Position numbers and translations under genes: made by a program. A DNA stretch of 64,000 nt from Pseudodesulfovibrio sp. zrk46 (lineage in GTDB: Bacteria; Desulfobacterota; Desulfovibrionia; Desulfovibrionales; Desulfovibrionaceae), in contig NZ_CP051216.1 of NCBI RefSeq assembly GCF_012516435.1, forward strand, positions 434,001 to 498,000, in the 5' to 3' direction. Each line of letters starts with the position of its first letter. Position 1 is the stretch's first letter. Below are positions 30,121-38,734 of this stretch, piece by piece. The notes below the pieces were generated by a model. The model was not told the DNA's origin and did no database searches. It saw only the letters and a list, made by a program, of their open reading frames with translations.

Positions 30121-31112
30121 TGATGAAACGGCTCTTTCTCCTCATATTTCTGGTAACAATCTTCACCCTGCCCATGGTTCCCACCTCGGTCCCCGCTCAG
30201 GATTTTGGTCTCGAAGAAGGCGACGACGTCATGCTCGCCATGCCTGCCGAGGCACAGGCTGCCGAAGCGCAGGCCGCTCCTGCCAACACGGGGTCCGCCC
30301 TCGTATTGGCCGCACCGGGCCGCGTAGGTGCCGGTCAGCCGTTCCTGGTCCGACTGACCTCGGACCAACCGCTGGAGACCGTGGCCATCTTCTGGGAAGG
30401 CAAGGAAGTGGAGCCCTCCATTTCCGTCTGGAACAACCGTCACGTGGCGCTGGCAATGCTCGGCACCGATGTGCTGAATGTGAAGGCTGGCAAAGAAGAA
30501 TTGTCGGTCATCGCCTCCATCGACGGCAAGGAGAACACCTTTCGCCGCACCGTGCAGATCACGCCGGTCAGCTACCCCAAGCAGGAACTGAGCCTGCCCA
30601 CCAAGATGGTGACGCCGCCCACCGATGTATATGACAAGATCAAGGCGGACCGCGCCGAGACCTCCAAGGCCAAAGGCACGGTAAGCCCCATGCGCAAATG
30701 GCGACTGCCCTTTGAACGCCCGGTTGAAGGCAAGATCACCAGCCTGTATGGATTGCAGCGCATCCTCAACGGCAAGCCCAAAAACCCGCACCGCGGCCTC
30801 GACTTCCGCTCTCCCATGGGCAACCCGGTCAAGTCCACGGCAGACGGCGTCGTCATCCTCGTGGGAGATCATTATTACGCAGGGAATTCCATCTACATCG
30901 ACCACGGCAACGGCGTTGTCTCCATGTACTTCCACATGTCCAAGCCCATCGTGAAAGAGGGCGACACCGTTAAACGAGGTCAGGCCATCGGCCTCTCCGG
31001 CCAATCCGGTCGTGCCACCGGCCCCCACCTCCACTTCTCTGTTTCTGTATTGGGCAAGCTGGTAGACCCGGAGCCTTTATTCAAAAACACTGCTGACAGC
31101 ATGTTGAAATAA
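30120..31112 (+). CDS. M23 (LytM) peptidase, first of a tandem pair
   Basis: A 330-residue exported protein. A signal peptide (about 1-24) precedes an Ala/Glu-rich linker and a beta-rich domain (about 55-150). The LytM domain (about 210-330) keeps all zinc and catalytic residues: HRGLDF (His, Asp) and GPHLHF (His-x-His), with IDHGNGVVSMYFHMS. It probably cuts cross-links in peptidoglycan. The start overlaps the xseA stop codon. A paralogue follows. Confidence 0.88.
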   Translation: MMKRLFLLIFLVTIFTLPMVPTSVPAQDFGLEEGDDVMLAMPAEAQAAEAQAAPANTGSALVLAAPGRVGAGQPFLVRLTSDQPLETVAIFWEGKEVEPSISVWNNRHVALAMLGTDVLNVKAGKEELSVIASIDGKENTFRRTVQITPVSYPKQELSLPTKMVTPPTDVYDKIKADRAETSKAKGTVSPMRKWRLPFERPVEGKITSLYGLQRILNGKPKNPHRGLDFRSPMGNPVKSTADGVVILVGDHYYAGNSIYIDHGNGVVSMYFHMSKPIVKEGDTVKRGQAIGLSGQSGRATGPHLHFSVSVLGKLVDPEPLFKNTADSMLK

Positions 31113-31130
31113 CTTACCTTTGATTAAATC

Positions 31131-32039
31131 ATGAATCGCGATCCCTTCTCTACGCTGTCCAGATTTCTGGCGGCTACCCTCTTTTTGCTACTGCTCTCTG
31201 CCGCGAACAATGCGATGGCTGCCGACATGGTGGACATCGAATGCCCGGACGAAGTGGGCATCGGCCAGCCCTTTTTTGTAAAAATATCCTCCCGCTATCC
31301 GCTGGACGACCTGACAGTGAAATGGCGTGGCAAAACGCTGAAGCCGCAGGTGGAAGGCGAGGACTACTATTACCACTCCACCCTCATTCTGGGTACGGAC
31401 CTCCGTGCCGACGCAGGTGAAGACACGCTGGAAGTCTCCGCGGTTCTGTGGGGACACTTCCGCAAGTTCAGCAAGACGCTGCCCATCGTGCCGGTAAAAT
31501 ATCAAAGCGAGACACTGTCCGTTCCTCCCAAGATGGTAACTCCTCCACAAGAAGTGCTGGACCGCATTGCCAAGGAGAAGGAGCTCATCAAAGCGGCGCT
31601 GGCGACTCAATCTCCAGAACGCTATTGGACCCTGCCCTTTTCTCGACCCACCAAGGGAATAATGCTTAGTCGCTTCGGCTTGTATCGCGTGTTCAACGGC
31701 GAAGCCAAACGTCGGCACACCGGGCTCGATTTTCGCGCATGGAAGGGAACTCCCCTTTACTCCATCGCAGCGGGTTCCGTTATCCTGACGGGACATTTTT
31801 ATTTTGCCGGGAACTGCGCCTTTATCGACCACGGCAACGGACTGATTTCCCTGTACTGCCATATGTCCAAGCTCAAGGTGAAAGAAGGTGACTTTGTACA
31901 AGCAGGTCAGACCATCGGTCTTTCCGGGGCAACAGGACGTGTAACCGGCGCCCATCTGCATCTGTCGGTGTTCGCCAATGGTGAAGTCATCGATCCGGAA
32001 CCGCTGGTGGACAACCGCATTGACGGAATGATCCAGTAG
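31131..32039 (+). CDS. M23 (LytM) peptidase, second of a tandem pair
   Basis: A 302-residue exported protein with the same layout as its neighbour: signal peptide (about 1-29), beta-rich middle (DIECPDEVGIGQPFFVKI), and C-terminal LytM domain with HTGLDFRA and GAHLHLSV intact. The two proteins share the phrase PPKMVTPP/PTKMVTPP and a VDPEPL/IDPEPL end, so the pair arose by duplication. Sequence has diverged clearly, which suggests separate roles or substrates. Confidence 0.88.
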   Translation: MNRDPFSTLSRFLAATLFLLLLSAANNAMAADMVDIECPDEVGIGQPFFVKISSRYPLDDLTVKWRGKTLKPQVEGEDYYYHSTLILGTDLRADAGEDTLEVSAVLWGHFRKFSKTLPIVPVKYQSETLSVPPKMVTPPQEVLDRIAKEKELIKAALATQSPERYWTLPFSRPTKGIMLSRFGLYRVFNGEAKRRHTGLDFRAWKGTPLYSIAAGSVILTGHFYFAGNCAFIDHGNGLISLYCHMSKLKVKEGDFVQAGQTIGLSGATGRVTGAHLHLSVFANGEVIDPEPLVDNRIDGMIQ

Positions 32040-32048
32040 GAGACCAAC

Positions 32049-32636
32049 ATGGCGTACACTCCAGTAAACCGAATCCTGCTTGGGGCCGTTGCCCCAACAT
32101 TGATATATTATGTAGGTCGGAAGCTGGATCATGCCTTGGCCGGAGCGCTTCTCGCGTCCCTGTGGGGCATTGGCGTCATGGCCTGGTTTCTCCTGAAGGA
32201 AAAAGAATTTGACGGCGCTTCCGGCATCGGTGCGGCCTATGCCGTATCCGAGCTGGCCGGGTTGCTCGTAACGAAAAATCCCGACTGGTTTCTCCTGTCG
32301 CCCATTGTATCGGACTGGGTCGTGGGAGGCGTGTTCATGGTTTCCATGCTCACACGGCGACCGCTCATTCAGGTGCTTGCCGAGCAGATGTCCGGAAAGA
32401 ATGCCTTTCCGGAGAGTATCCGCAACGGCCCGCACTATCGCCCCCTCTGGCTCCGTTTGAGTCTGGTATGGGGCGGCGCATACGTGCTCAAAGGCGTGTT
32501 CAAATGGATTTCCCTCAACACCATGCCGGTGGAGGCATACCTCACGCTCCGCGCCGGACTGGACTGGCCGGTCATCATTGGTTTGATGGCTTTCAGCATC
32601 TGGTATCCCCGTCGATACTGGACCGCCAGAGCATAG
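32049..32636 (+). CDS. Membrane protein, VC0807-like family
   Basis: A 195-residue protein with about five hydrophobic helices. The opening LLGAVAPTLIYYVG and the later LTRRPLIQVLAEQMSG resemble the VC0807-type family of small inner-membrane proteins, which are of unknown function and distantly similar to septation protein A. It sits 9 bases after the second M23 gene and is probably in the same transcript. Confidence 0.65.
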   Translation: MAYTPVNRILLGAVAPTLIYYVGRKLDHALAGALLASLWGIGVMAWFLLKEKEFDGASGIGAAYAVSELAGLLVTKNPDWFLLSPIVSDWVVGGVFMVSMLTRRPLIQVLAEQMSGKNAFPESIRNGPHYRPLWLRLSLVWGGAYVLKGVFKWISLNTMPVEAYLTLRAGLDWPVIIGLMAFSIWYPRRYWTARA

Positions 32637-32676
32637 GCTTCCCCTTTCACATCCTCCTACTCAAAATGGATTACTC

Positions 32677-32964
32677 ATGTTCTTGATATCGCTTACCTAT
32701 GTACAATCCCTCGAGGCAGTAGACGCCTGTTTGGAACGACATATCGCATTCCTTGAAAAATACTATGCCTCAGGCAATTTCATTGTCTCGGGTCGCAAGA
32801 ATCCCCGCATTGGCGGCGTCATCCTCTGTCGGGCCGAGAGCATCGAAGAAGTGCGCGCAATAATAGCGGAAGACCCGTTTCACCAGGAGGGCGTGGCCGA
32901 TTACGATGTCATGGAATTTCAACCGACCAAATGTGCCGAGGGCTTTGAAACGTTCATGGGCTAG
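32677..32964 (+). CDS. YciI-like protein
   Basis: A 95-residue single-domain protein with a dimeric alpha-beta barrel fold. The motifs VDACLERHIAFLEKYY, FIVSGRKNPRIGGVILCRA and IIAEDPFHQEGVADYDVMEF are standard YciI signatures (the His and Asp of the pocket are present). Function in most bacteria is uncertain; some members are dehydrochlorinases or cofactor-associated proteins. It lies 40 bases after the membrane protein gene. Confidence 0.88.
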   Translation: MFLISLTYVQSLEAVDACLERHIAFLEKYYASGNFIVSGRKNPRIGGVILCRAESIEEVRAIIAEDPFHQEGVADYDVMEFQPTKCAEGFETFMG

Positions 32965-33043
32965 AATTTTAGAGGCAAGTTCCTCTGGAGTCGGCATTGG
33001 GAATCCGCTACATAAGGCAAAGACCAACTGACAAGGTGATATA

Positions 33044-33277
33044 ATGGCGAAAGAAACATTTGAAAGCAGACTGGAACGGCTCAAGTCCATCGTGGACAAG
33101 CTGGAGCGCGGCGACCTGCCTCTGGAAGAGGGCGTGGCCCTGTACAAGGAAGGACTGGAGCTGGCCAAGGCATGCGGCAAACAGTTGGAAGGTGCCCGCC
33201 ACGAGGTCAAGATTGTATCCGAAGGGTTGATCAAGGAATTCGAGGCCCTGGACAACATGGGAGCCGACAATGACTAA
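33044..33277 (+). CDS. xseB: Exodeoxyribonuclease VII small subunit XseB
   Basis: A 77-residue helical protein with the XseB core FESRLERLKSIVDKLERGDL and LYKEGLELAKACGKQL. It assembles with XseA. The stop codon overlaps the start of ispA by 8 bases, so xseB-ispA are translationally coupled, as in many bacteria. Confidence 0.94.
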   Translation: MAKETFESRLERLKSIVDKLERGDLPLEEGVALYKEGLELAKACGKQLEGARHEVKIVSEGLIKEFEALDNMGADND

Positions 33278-34172
33278 CCTCGGCATCAAGGAACGCCTCG
33301 GCCAACGCGCCGCCGTGGTGGAAAAATTTCTCACGACCAGCCTCGACGACCGCGGCATACCGGAACGCCTCCGCGCCTCCATGGATTATTCCCTGCTGGC
33401 GGGCGGAAAGCGGCTCCGTCCCGTGTTGACGCTGGCTTGGGCAGAAATGCTTGGCGGCAATGTCGACGCGGTCATGCCCTTTGCGGCCAGTCTGGAATGC
33501 ATCCACACCTACTCCCTGATCCACGACGATCTGCCCGCCATGGACGATGACGACCTGCGTCGCGGCAAGCCGTCCAACCACAAGCAGTTTGACGAAGCCA
33601 CGGCCATTCTGGCTGGCGACGGCCTCCTGACTGAAGCCTTCGGCCTCATGTGCGAGACTTCCACCGTCAACGGCCTTCCGGCAGATCGCGTACTCCGCGC
33701 CATCGCCGTGCTGGCCGCAGCCTCTGGTGCTGGCGGTATGGTGGGAGGTCAGACCGTAGATATGGAATTCACTGGCCGCGACAACGTGCCTTTGGAAGAA
33801 CTTCGCGAGATGCATGCCATGAAGACCGGGGCGCTCATTACTGCCGCCTGTGAATGTGGCGCCATCCTGTCCGGGGCAGACGACGAACATATCGAAAACG
33901 CACGTGAATTTGGCAAGGCTATCGGTGTGGCGTTCCAGATCGTGGACGACGTCCTCGATGTGGTCAGTGACACCGAGACTCTCGGCAAGCCTGCGGGCAG
34001 CGATGAAGAGATGGGCAAGTCCACCTACCCTTCGCTGATCGGTCTGGAAAAGAGCAAAGAACTCGCAGCCGAATATATTGCTGAAGCAGTGGAGCGAATC
34101 GGCGAATATGATGGCGAGAATCAGCAATTCCTTGCCGATTTGGCGCGCTACATTGTGGACAGAGTCTATTGA
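33270..34172 (+). CDS. ispA: Farnesyl/geranyl diphosphate synthase IspA
   Basis: A 300-residue short-chain prenyl synthase. The first aspartate-rich motif is in IHDDLPAMDDDDLRRG, the second in FQIVDDVLDV, and GGKRLRPVL near residue 45 is the substrate lysine-arginine site. It condenses IPP and DMAPP to farnesyl diphosphate or a close product; exact chain length cannot be read here. It is overlapped by xseB and followed by dxs after 21 bases, forming the xseB-ispA-dxs operon. Confidence 0.95.
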   Translation: MTNLGIKERLGQRAAVVEKFLTTSLDDRGIPERLRASMDYSLLAGGKRLRPVLTLAWAEMLGGNVDAVMPFAASLECIHTYSLIHDDLPAMDDDDLRRGKPSNHKQFDEATAILAGDGLLTEAFGLMCETSTVNGLPADRVLRAIAVLAAASGAGGMVGGQTVDMEFTGRDNVPLEELREMHAMKTGALITAACECGAILSGADDEHIENAREFGKAIGVAFQIVDDVLDVVSDTETLGKPAGSDEEMGKSTYPSLIGLEKSKELAAEYIAEAVERIGEYDGENQQFLADLARYIVDRVY

Positions 34173-34193
34173 TTGCCCTAACATGTCCCGCCT

Positions 34194-36095
34194 ATGACTG
34201 ACCTACAAAAGAAAAAACTGCTTTCGCAGATTCGGACTCCTGCCGACGTGCAGAAGCTGTCCGTAGAGCAGCTCGATATATTAGGACAGGAACTCCGTGA
34301 CACCATCATCGGCACGGTGGCCGCCCATGGTGGTCATCTCGCCCCCTCCCTTGGTGTCATTGAACTCACCCTGGCCCTCTTCAAGTCGTTCAACATCGGC
34401 CCTGACAAACTGGTCTGGGACGTGGGCCATCAGGCTTACGCCCACAAGCTCCTCACCGGACGCGCCGACAAGTTCGATTCCCTGCGTCAGAAGGACGGTA
34501 TCTCCGGCTTCCCGCGAATGGAAGAATCTGAATACGACCACTTTGGCGTGGGCCACTCTTCCACGTCTATCTCAGCCGCTCTCGGCATGGCCATGGCCCG
34601 TGATCTCAAAGGTGACGACAACGAGGTCGTAGCTGTCATCGGTGACGGTTCCCTCACCGCAGGTCTCGCCTTTGAAGGCCTGAATCAGGCAGGAGACCAC
34701 GGCAGCAAGATGGTAGTGGTACTCAACGACAACGAGATGTCCATCTCCAAGAACGTTGGCGCCCTCTCCCAGTTCCTGAGCCGCAAGATGACCACCCCGT
34801 TCCTTCAGCGTCTCAAGAGCGACGTTGAGGATATTCTGGGCAACATCCCCAAGATCGGTGGCGACCTTGCCGGATATGCCAAGCGCTACGGCGACTCCGT
34901 GAAGTCCTTCTTCACCCCCGGCATTCTGTTCGAGGCATTTCATTTCACTTATGTCGGCCCCATTGACGGACACAACACCGCCCTGCTGGTCAAAGTTTTC
35001 GAGGAAATCAAGAAGCTCGACAAGCCAGTGCTGGTCCACGTCCTCACCAAGAAGGGCAAGGGCTACCTGCCTGCCGAATCCGACCCCACTCATTTTCACG
35101 GCGTGGGCAAGTTCGCCCCAGAGACCGGTCTGGCCCGCAAGTACTCCGGCACCGGCCTGCCGTCCTACACCTCGATCTTCGGTTCCACGCTCTGCAATCT
35201 GGCAGCCAAGGACGACAAGATCATGGCCATTACTGCGGCCATGCCCGAGGGTACCGGCACTGAATGTTTCCGTAAGAATCATCCCGAACGTTTCGTGGAC
35301 GTAGGTATCTGTGAGCAACATGCGGTTACCTTTGCCGCAGGGCTTGCCACGCAGGGCTTCAAGCCCGCCGTGGCCATCTACTCCACCTTCCTGCAGCGCG
35401 CCTACGACCAGGTGGTTCACGACGTCTGCCTGCAGAACCTGAACGTGAATTTATTCCTCGACCGAGGAGGGCTCGTAGGCGAAGATGGAGCGACCCACCA
35501 CGGTGTCTTTGACATCAGCTACCTGCGCCACATCCCCAACCTCGTTGTCATGGCTCCCAAGGACGAAGCTGAGTTGGCCCAGATGATGGCCACCGCCTTT
35601 GATTATGACGGCCCCTGTGCCATGCGCTACCCGCGCGGCACTGGTGTCGGCGCAAAGGTGGATGACGAGCCCAAGAAGCTGCCTATCGGCAAGGGCGAAC
35701 TCGTCCGCGAAGGCAAGGACGCTGTCATCATAACCCTCGGTTCTCGTGTCTACCCCGCCATGGAAGCGGCCATGGATCTCGAGGGCAAGGACGGGCTTGA
35801 AGTGGCTGTCTTCAACACCCGCTTCGTCAAGCCGTTGCCCAAGAAGCAGATTCTGGAATTGGTCGAACGCTTCGACAACATTATCCTCCTCGAAGAGAAC
35901 GCTCTCGCTGGCGGCTTTGGTTCCGCCGTCCTTGAGATGCTCAACGAAGAGGACGCCATGCAGGGCAAGAAGATCAAATGCATCGGCATCCCTGACGAGT
36001 TCGTGGAGCACGGCACCCAACGCGAGCTTCGCTCCATGCTCGGCATCGATATGACCGGCATCATGAAGGCCGTGAAAGAACTGCTCGGCAAGTAG
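34194..36095 (+). CDS. dxs: 1-deoxy-D-xylulose-5-phosphate synthase Dxs
   Basis: A 633-residue thiamine-diphosphate enzyme, first step of the MEP pathway. The N-terminal part shows the TPP site as GDGSLTAGLAFEGLNQAG; the transketolase middle domain has DVGICEQHAVTFAAGLA; the C-terminal domain ends normally. Length matches the family. It is the last gene of the run that began near 28 kb and is followed by a strong terminator. Confidence 0.96.
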   Translation: MTDLQKKKLLSQIRTPADVQKLSVEQLDILGQELRDTIIGTVAAHGGHLAPSLGVIELTLALFKSFNIGPDKLVWDVGHQAYAHKLLTGRADKFDSLRQKDGISGFPRMEESEYDHFGVGHSSTSISAALGMAMARDLKGDDNEVVAVIGDGSLTAGLAFEGLNQAGDHGSKMVVVLNDNEMSISKNVGALSQFLSRKMTTPFLQRLKSDVEDILGNIPKIGGDLAGYAKRYGDSVKSFFTPGILFEAFHFTYVGPIDGHNTALLVKVFEEIKKLDKPVLVHVLTKKGKGYLPAESDPTHFHGVGKFAPETGLARKYSGTGLPSYTSIFGSTLCNLAAKDDKIMAITAAMPEGTGTECFRKNHPERFVDVGICEQHAVTFAAGLATQGFKPAVAIYSTFLQRAYDQVVHDVCLQNLNVNLFLDRGGLVGEDGATHHGVFDISYLRHIPNLVVMAPKDEAELAQMMATAFDYDGPCAMRYPRGTGVGAKVDDEPKKLPIGKGELVREGKDAVIITLGSRVYPAMEAAMDLEGKDGLEVAVFNTRFVKPLPKKQILELVERFDNIILLEENALAGGFGSAVLEMLNEEDAMQGKKIKCIGIPDEFVEHGTQRELRSMLGIDMTGIMKAVKELLGK

Positions 36096-36118
36096 TCGAT
36101 AAGTAATTGAACAGCAAA

Positions 36119-36154
36119 GCGCCGGATTCCCGATTGGGAGTCCGGCGCTTTTTT
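36119..36154 (+). terminator. Terminator of xseB-ispA-dxs
   Basis: GCGCCGGA (36119-36126) pairs with TCCGGCGC (36141-36148), followed by six T residues. Confidence 0.92.
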
Positions 36155-36157
36155 GTG

Positions 36158-36262
36158 CGGATGGGATTCCAAAGGCCCTCGGCCTTTGGTCGGGTGTAGG
36201 GCAGAAAGCCCTACCGGTTCATTCTTCATCCCGCCCGGCAGGGCGGTTCTACCCTGCCTTTA
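36158..36262. repeat. Dispersed intergenic repeat, copy 2 (reverse orientation)
   Basis: GGGATTCCAAAGGCC-CTC-GGCCTTTGG followed by TCGGGTGTAGGGCAG and AGCCCTACC, then GCCCGGCAGGGC. It is the reverse complement of modules seen near 58.9 kb (CTGCACCCGACCAAAGGCC) and shares the CCAAAGGCC stem with the 47.1 kb copy. Confidence 0.75.
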
Positions 36263-36278
36263 TAATCCCAACAAAGAA

Positions 36279-36312
36279 AGACCCCGGACCAAATGGTCCG
36301 GGGCCTTATTTC
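36279..36312 (-). terminator. Terminator of the ech operon
   Basis: CCCCGGACC and GGTCCGGGG flank a short AAAT loop; on the minus strand it is followed by TCTTTCTTTG. It lies just past the echF stop codon. Confidence 0.85.
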
Positions 36313-36329
36313 ATTCGTTCAAAGTCGAA

Positions 36330-36800
36330 TTACTTCTTTTTGGCTGCTTTCTTCTTGGGAGCAGCCTTCTTGGCAGGCTTAGCTTCTTCGGCTTTTTCAA
36401 CCTTGGCTTCAGCTACCGGAGCTTCTGCTTCCTTCTTGGGAGCAGCGGCTTTCTTTTTCTTGGGCTTGGGCGGGGTGCCCTGCTCGATCCAGGTGATCTT
36501 CTCAGTCATGGGGGCGCGGTGCACGTCTTTCATGTCGAGACACTTGGTCGGGCAGGCATCGCGGCAGTAGCCGCAGTACACGCAGGCATGCGGGTCGCAC
36601 TGCCAGGTGCCAGCCTGTTTATCGACGGTGATGCACTGGCTGGGGCACTTGCGAGAGCAGGAGCCGCAGAAGATGCAGTCATCGATGTTGATGGTCAGCT
36701 CGCCGCGGTACATGGGGAAGCCTTCGCGAACCACGAACGGGTAGTTACGGGTTGCAGGCTTCTTGAGCAGGTTCTTGACGACTGTGGGTGTAAACAGCAT
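36330..36800 (-). CDS. echF: Ech hydrogenase ferredoxin subunit EchF
   Basis: A 156-residue polyferredoxin with two [4Fe-4S] motifs, C42-x2-C45-x2-C48-x3-C52 and C73-x2-C76-x2-C79-x3-C83, like NuoI. It carries electrons from soluble ferredoxin to the small subunit. The last 45 or so residues form a Lys/Ala/Pro/Glu-rich tail (PKPKKKKAAAPKK and repeats ending KKKAAKKK), which is not part of the ferredoxin fold and is unusual for this subunit. Last gene of echABCDEF, with the operon terminator just after it. Confidence 0.9.
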   Translation of the reverse strand: MLFTPTVVKNLLKKPATRNYPFVVREGFPMYRGELTINIDDCIFCGSCSRKCPSQCITVDKQAGTWQCDPHACVYCGYCRDACPTKCLDMKDVHRAPMTEKITWIEQGTPPKPKKKKAAAPKKEAEAPVAEAKVEKAEEAKPAKKAAPKKKAAKKK

Positions 36801-36812
36801 GGCAAGTTCTCC

Positions 36813-37892
36813 TTAGCGCTCGGTGCAGCTGATGCAGGGGTCGATGGAGAGAATGATGACAGGCACGTCGGCCAGTTCACACTCAGGCATCATGGCCAGC
36901 AGCGGCGGGATGTTAGCAAAGGTAGGCGTACGGATGCGGAGGCGATCCAGATGCTTGGTGCCGTTACCCTTGATGTAGTATACGCACTCACCGCGAGGCT
37001 GTTCCACACGGGCGTAGGCTTCGCCTTCCGGCGGGTTGCCCTTCACCTTGACGCGGATGTCGCCCTCGGGGAGCTTGCTGATGGCCTGACGGACCAAATC
37101 CATGGACTGGAGGCACTCACGGAAACGGACTGTGGAACGAGCCCAACAGTCACCGGAGGTTTCAACGATCGGCTCGAAGTCGATCTGGGAGTAACCGCCG
37201 TAACCGAGCATACGCATATCCTGAGCAACGCCGGAACCACGCAGGGTCGGGCCGGCAGCGCCCAGTTCGTAGGCCTGCTCTTTGGTCAGGGTGCCAACAC
37301 CGCAGGTACGAGCCTTGACGGTGTAGTCGTTCATGATGGTGTCCTGCAGCTGACGGACTTCCTTTTCCACGATGTCGATCTCGGACAGGATCCAGCGGAT
37401 CTGGTCCGGAGAGAGGTCGGCGCGCACGCCGCCGATGACGTTCACGGAAACGATAACGCGGCTACCGGTGGTAGCTTCGTTGATGTCCATGATGCGCTCG
37501 CGGATCTTCCAGAACTGCATGAACAGGGACTCGAAGCCGAAAGCATCGGCGAAGAGACCCAGCCACAGCAGGTGGGAGTGAGTACGGTGCAGTTCGGACC
37601 AGATGACACGCAGCAGAGCGGCGCGATCGGGGATCTCGATGTCCATGAGCTCTTCGATGGCCTGCGAGTAGCAGACAGCGTGGATCATGGAGCAGATACC
37701 GCAGACGCGCTCACACACGGTGATCATCTGGTGGTAGTCACGAATGTCAGCCAGCTTTTCCAGGCCACGGTGAACGTAACCCAGAGCCGGGATAGCCTCT
37801 TTGACGATCTCGTCTTCCACTTTGAGGGTCAGGTGGACCGGCTCGGGAAGAACGGGATGCTGCGGGCCGAAGGGAATTACGGTAGTTGCCAT
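36813..37892 (-). CDS. echE: Ech hydrogenase large subunit EchE (NiFe site)
   Basis: A 359-residue catalytic subunit. The nickel ligands are in RVCGIC (C64, C67) and in DPCISC at the very end (C353, C356), with only Thr-Glu-Arg after the last cysteine. There is therefore no C-terminal extension to be cut by a maturation protease, as recalled for some energy-converting hydrogenases. Homologous to NuoD. It catalyses proton reduction or hydrogen oxidation coupled to ferredoxin. echF follows after 12 bases. Confidence 0.93.
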   Translation of the reverse strand: MATTVIPFGPQHPVLPEPVHLTLKVEDEIVKEAIPALGYVHRGLEKLADIRDYHQMITVCERVCGICSMIHAVCYSQAIEELMDIEIPDRAALLRVIWSELHRTHSHLLWLGLFADAFGFESLFMQFWKIRERIMDINEATTGSRVIVSVNVIGGVRADLSPDQIRWILSEIDIVEKEVRQLQDTIMNDYTVKARTCGVGTLTKEQAYELGAAGPTLRGSGVAQDMRMLGYGGYSQIDFEPIVETSGDCWARSTVRFRECLQSMDLVRQAISKLPEGDIRVKVKGNPPEGEAYARVEQPRGECVYYIKGNGTKHLDRLRIRTPTFANIPPLLAMMPECELADVPVIILSIDPCISCTER

Positions 37893-37901
37893 TTCAGCCC
37901 C

Positions 37902-38270
37902 CTATTTCTTGGGCTCGATCTTGACGTTGGACACCAGGGGAACCTGGGTGACCTCGGGGTCAAGGTAGAGCGAACGGTTAAAGTCAAGGACCAGGCCGTC
38001 GAATTCGACGTCCCACTGGTCGCGGATCTCATTTTCCACCAGCAGAGCGGCAAAGAGCACGCCAGAGATGGACGGAATGGGCTTATCCATATCCGTGACC
38101 AAACGCAGGTGGGTGGTCTCCAGATTCTTGTCGAAGTGGTACAGGATGCCGATCTTCTTCTCGTCCTCCTGGTAGGTCGAGAACGTGACCAGGCGCTGCC
38201 CGTCGTTCTTCAGGTTCATGACCTCTCCGACAAGAGTCTCGGGGGTCACGTCAATTACTTTACCTATCAT
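37902..38270 (-). CDS. echD: Ech hydrogenase subunit EchD (NuoC-like)
   Basis: A 122-residue hydrophilic subunit, short relative to NuoC but typical for EchD. It has no metal motif. The position between echC and echE is exactly that of the ech operon, and the sequence shows NuoC-like strands (GQRLVTFSTYQE; KKIGILYHFDKNLE). It probably joins the small and large subunits in the cytoplasmic arm. Confidence 0.85.
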   Translation of the reverse strand: MIGKVIDVTPETLVGEVMNLKNDGQRLVTFSTYQEDEKKIGILYHFDKNLETTHLRLVTDMDKPIPSISGVLFAALLVENEIRDQWDVEFDGLVLDFNRSLYLDPEVTQVPLVSNVKIEPKK

Positions 38271-38290
38271 ATTTCACCTCGTGAGAAGCC

Positions 38291-38731
38291 CTATTCGGCT
38301 TCCACTTTTTCTGCGAACTTGGCCAGACCGGTGACAACACCGTCGATGATGGCTTCGGGCTTGGCCGGACAACCGGGAACGTAGACATCAACAGGGATAA
38401 CCTTATCGATGCCGCCGATCACGTTGTAGGCTTCGCGGAAGACACCGCCGGTGTTACCGCAGGCGCCGATGGCGATAACGGCCTTGGGCTCGGGCATCTG
38501 ATCGTAGATGTTCTTGAGCACCTTGGCGTTTCGGTAGTTGACAGTACCGGTGACCAGCAGCACGTCAGCGTGCTTGGGGTTACCGACGTTGATGATGCCG
38601 AACCGTTCTACGTCGTAGAGAGGGGTCAGGCATGCCAGGACCTCGATATCGCAGCCGTTACAGCTACCGCAGTCAAAGTGCATGATCCACGGGGACTTGG
38701 CGCGAGATTTCTTAATGAATGAACCGAACAT
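38291..38731 (-). CDS. echC: Ech hydrogenase small subunit EchC (NuoB-like)
   Basis: A 146-residue electron-transfer subunit with the proximal [4Fe-4S] ligands of the NuoB family: CGSCNGC near residues 21-27, GACGNTGG near 90 and PGCPAKPE near 120. It passes electrons from EchF to the NiFe site of EchE. It is 3 bases from echB. Confidence 0.92.
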   Translation of the reverse strand: MFGSFIKKSRAKSPWIMHFDCGSCNGCDIEVLACLTPLYDVERFGIINVGNPKHADVLLVTGTVNYRNAKVLKNIYDQMPEPKAVIAIGACGNTGGVFREAYNVIGGIDKVIPVDVYVPGCPAKPEAIIDGVVTGLAKFAEKVEAE

Positions 38732-38734
38732 GAC

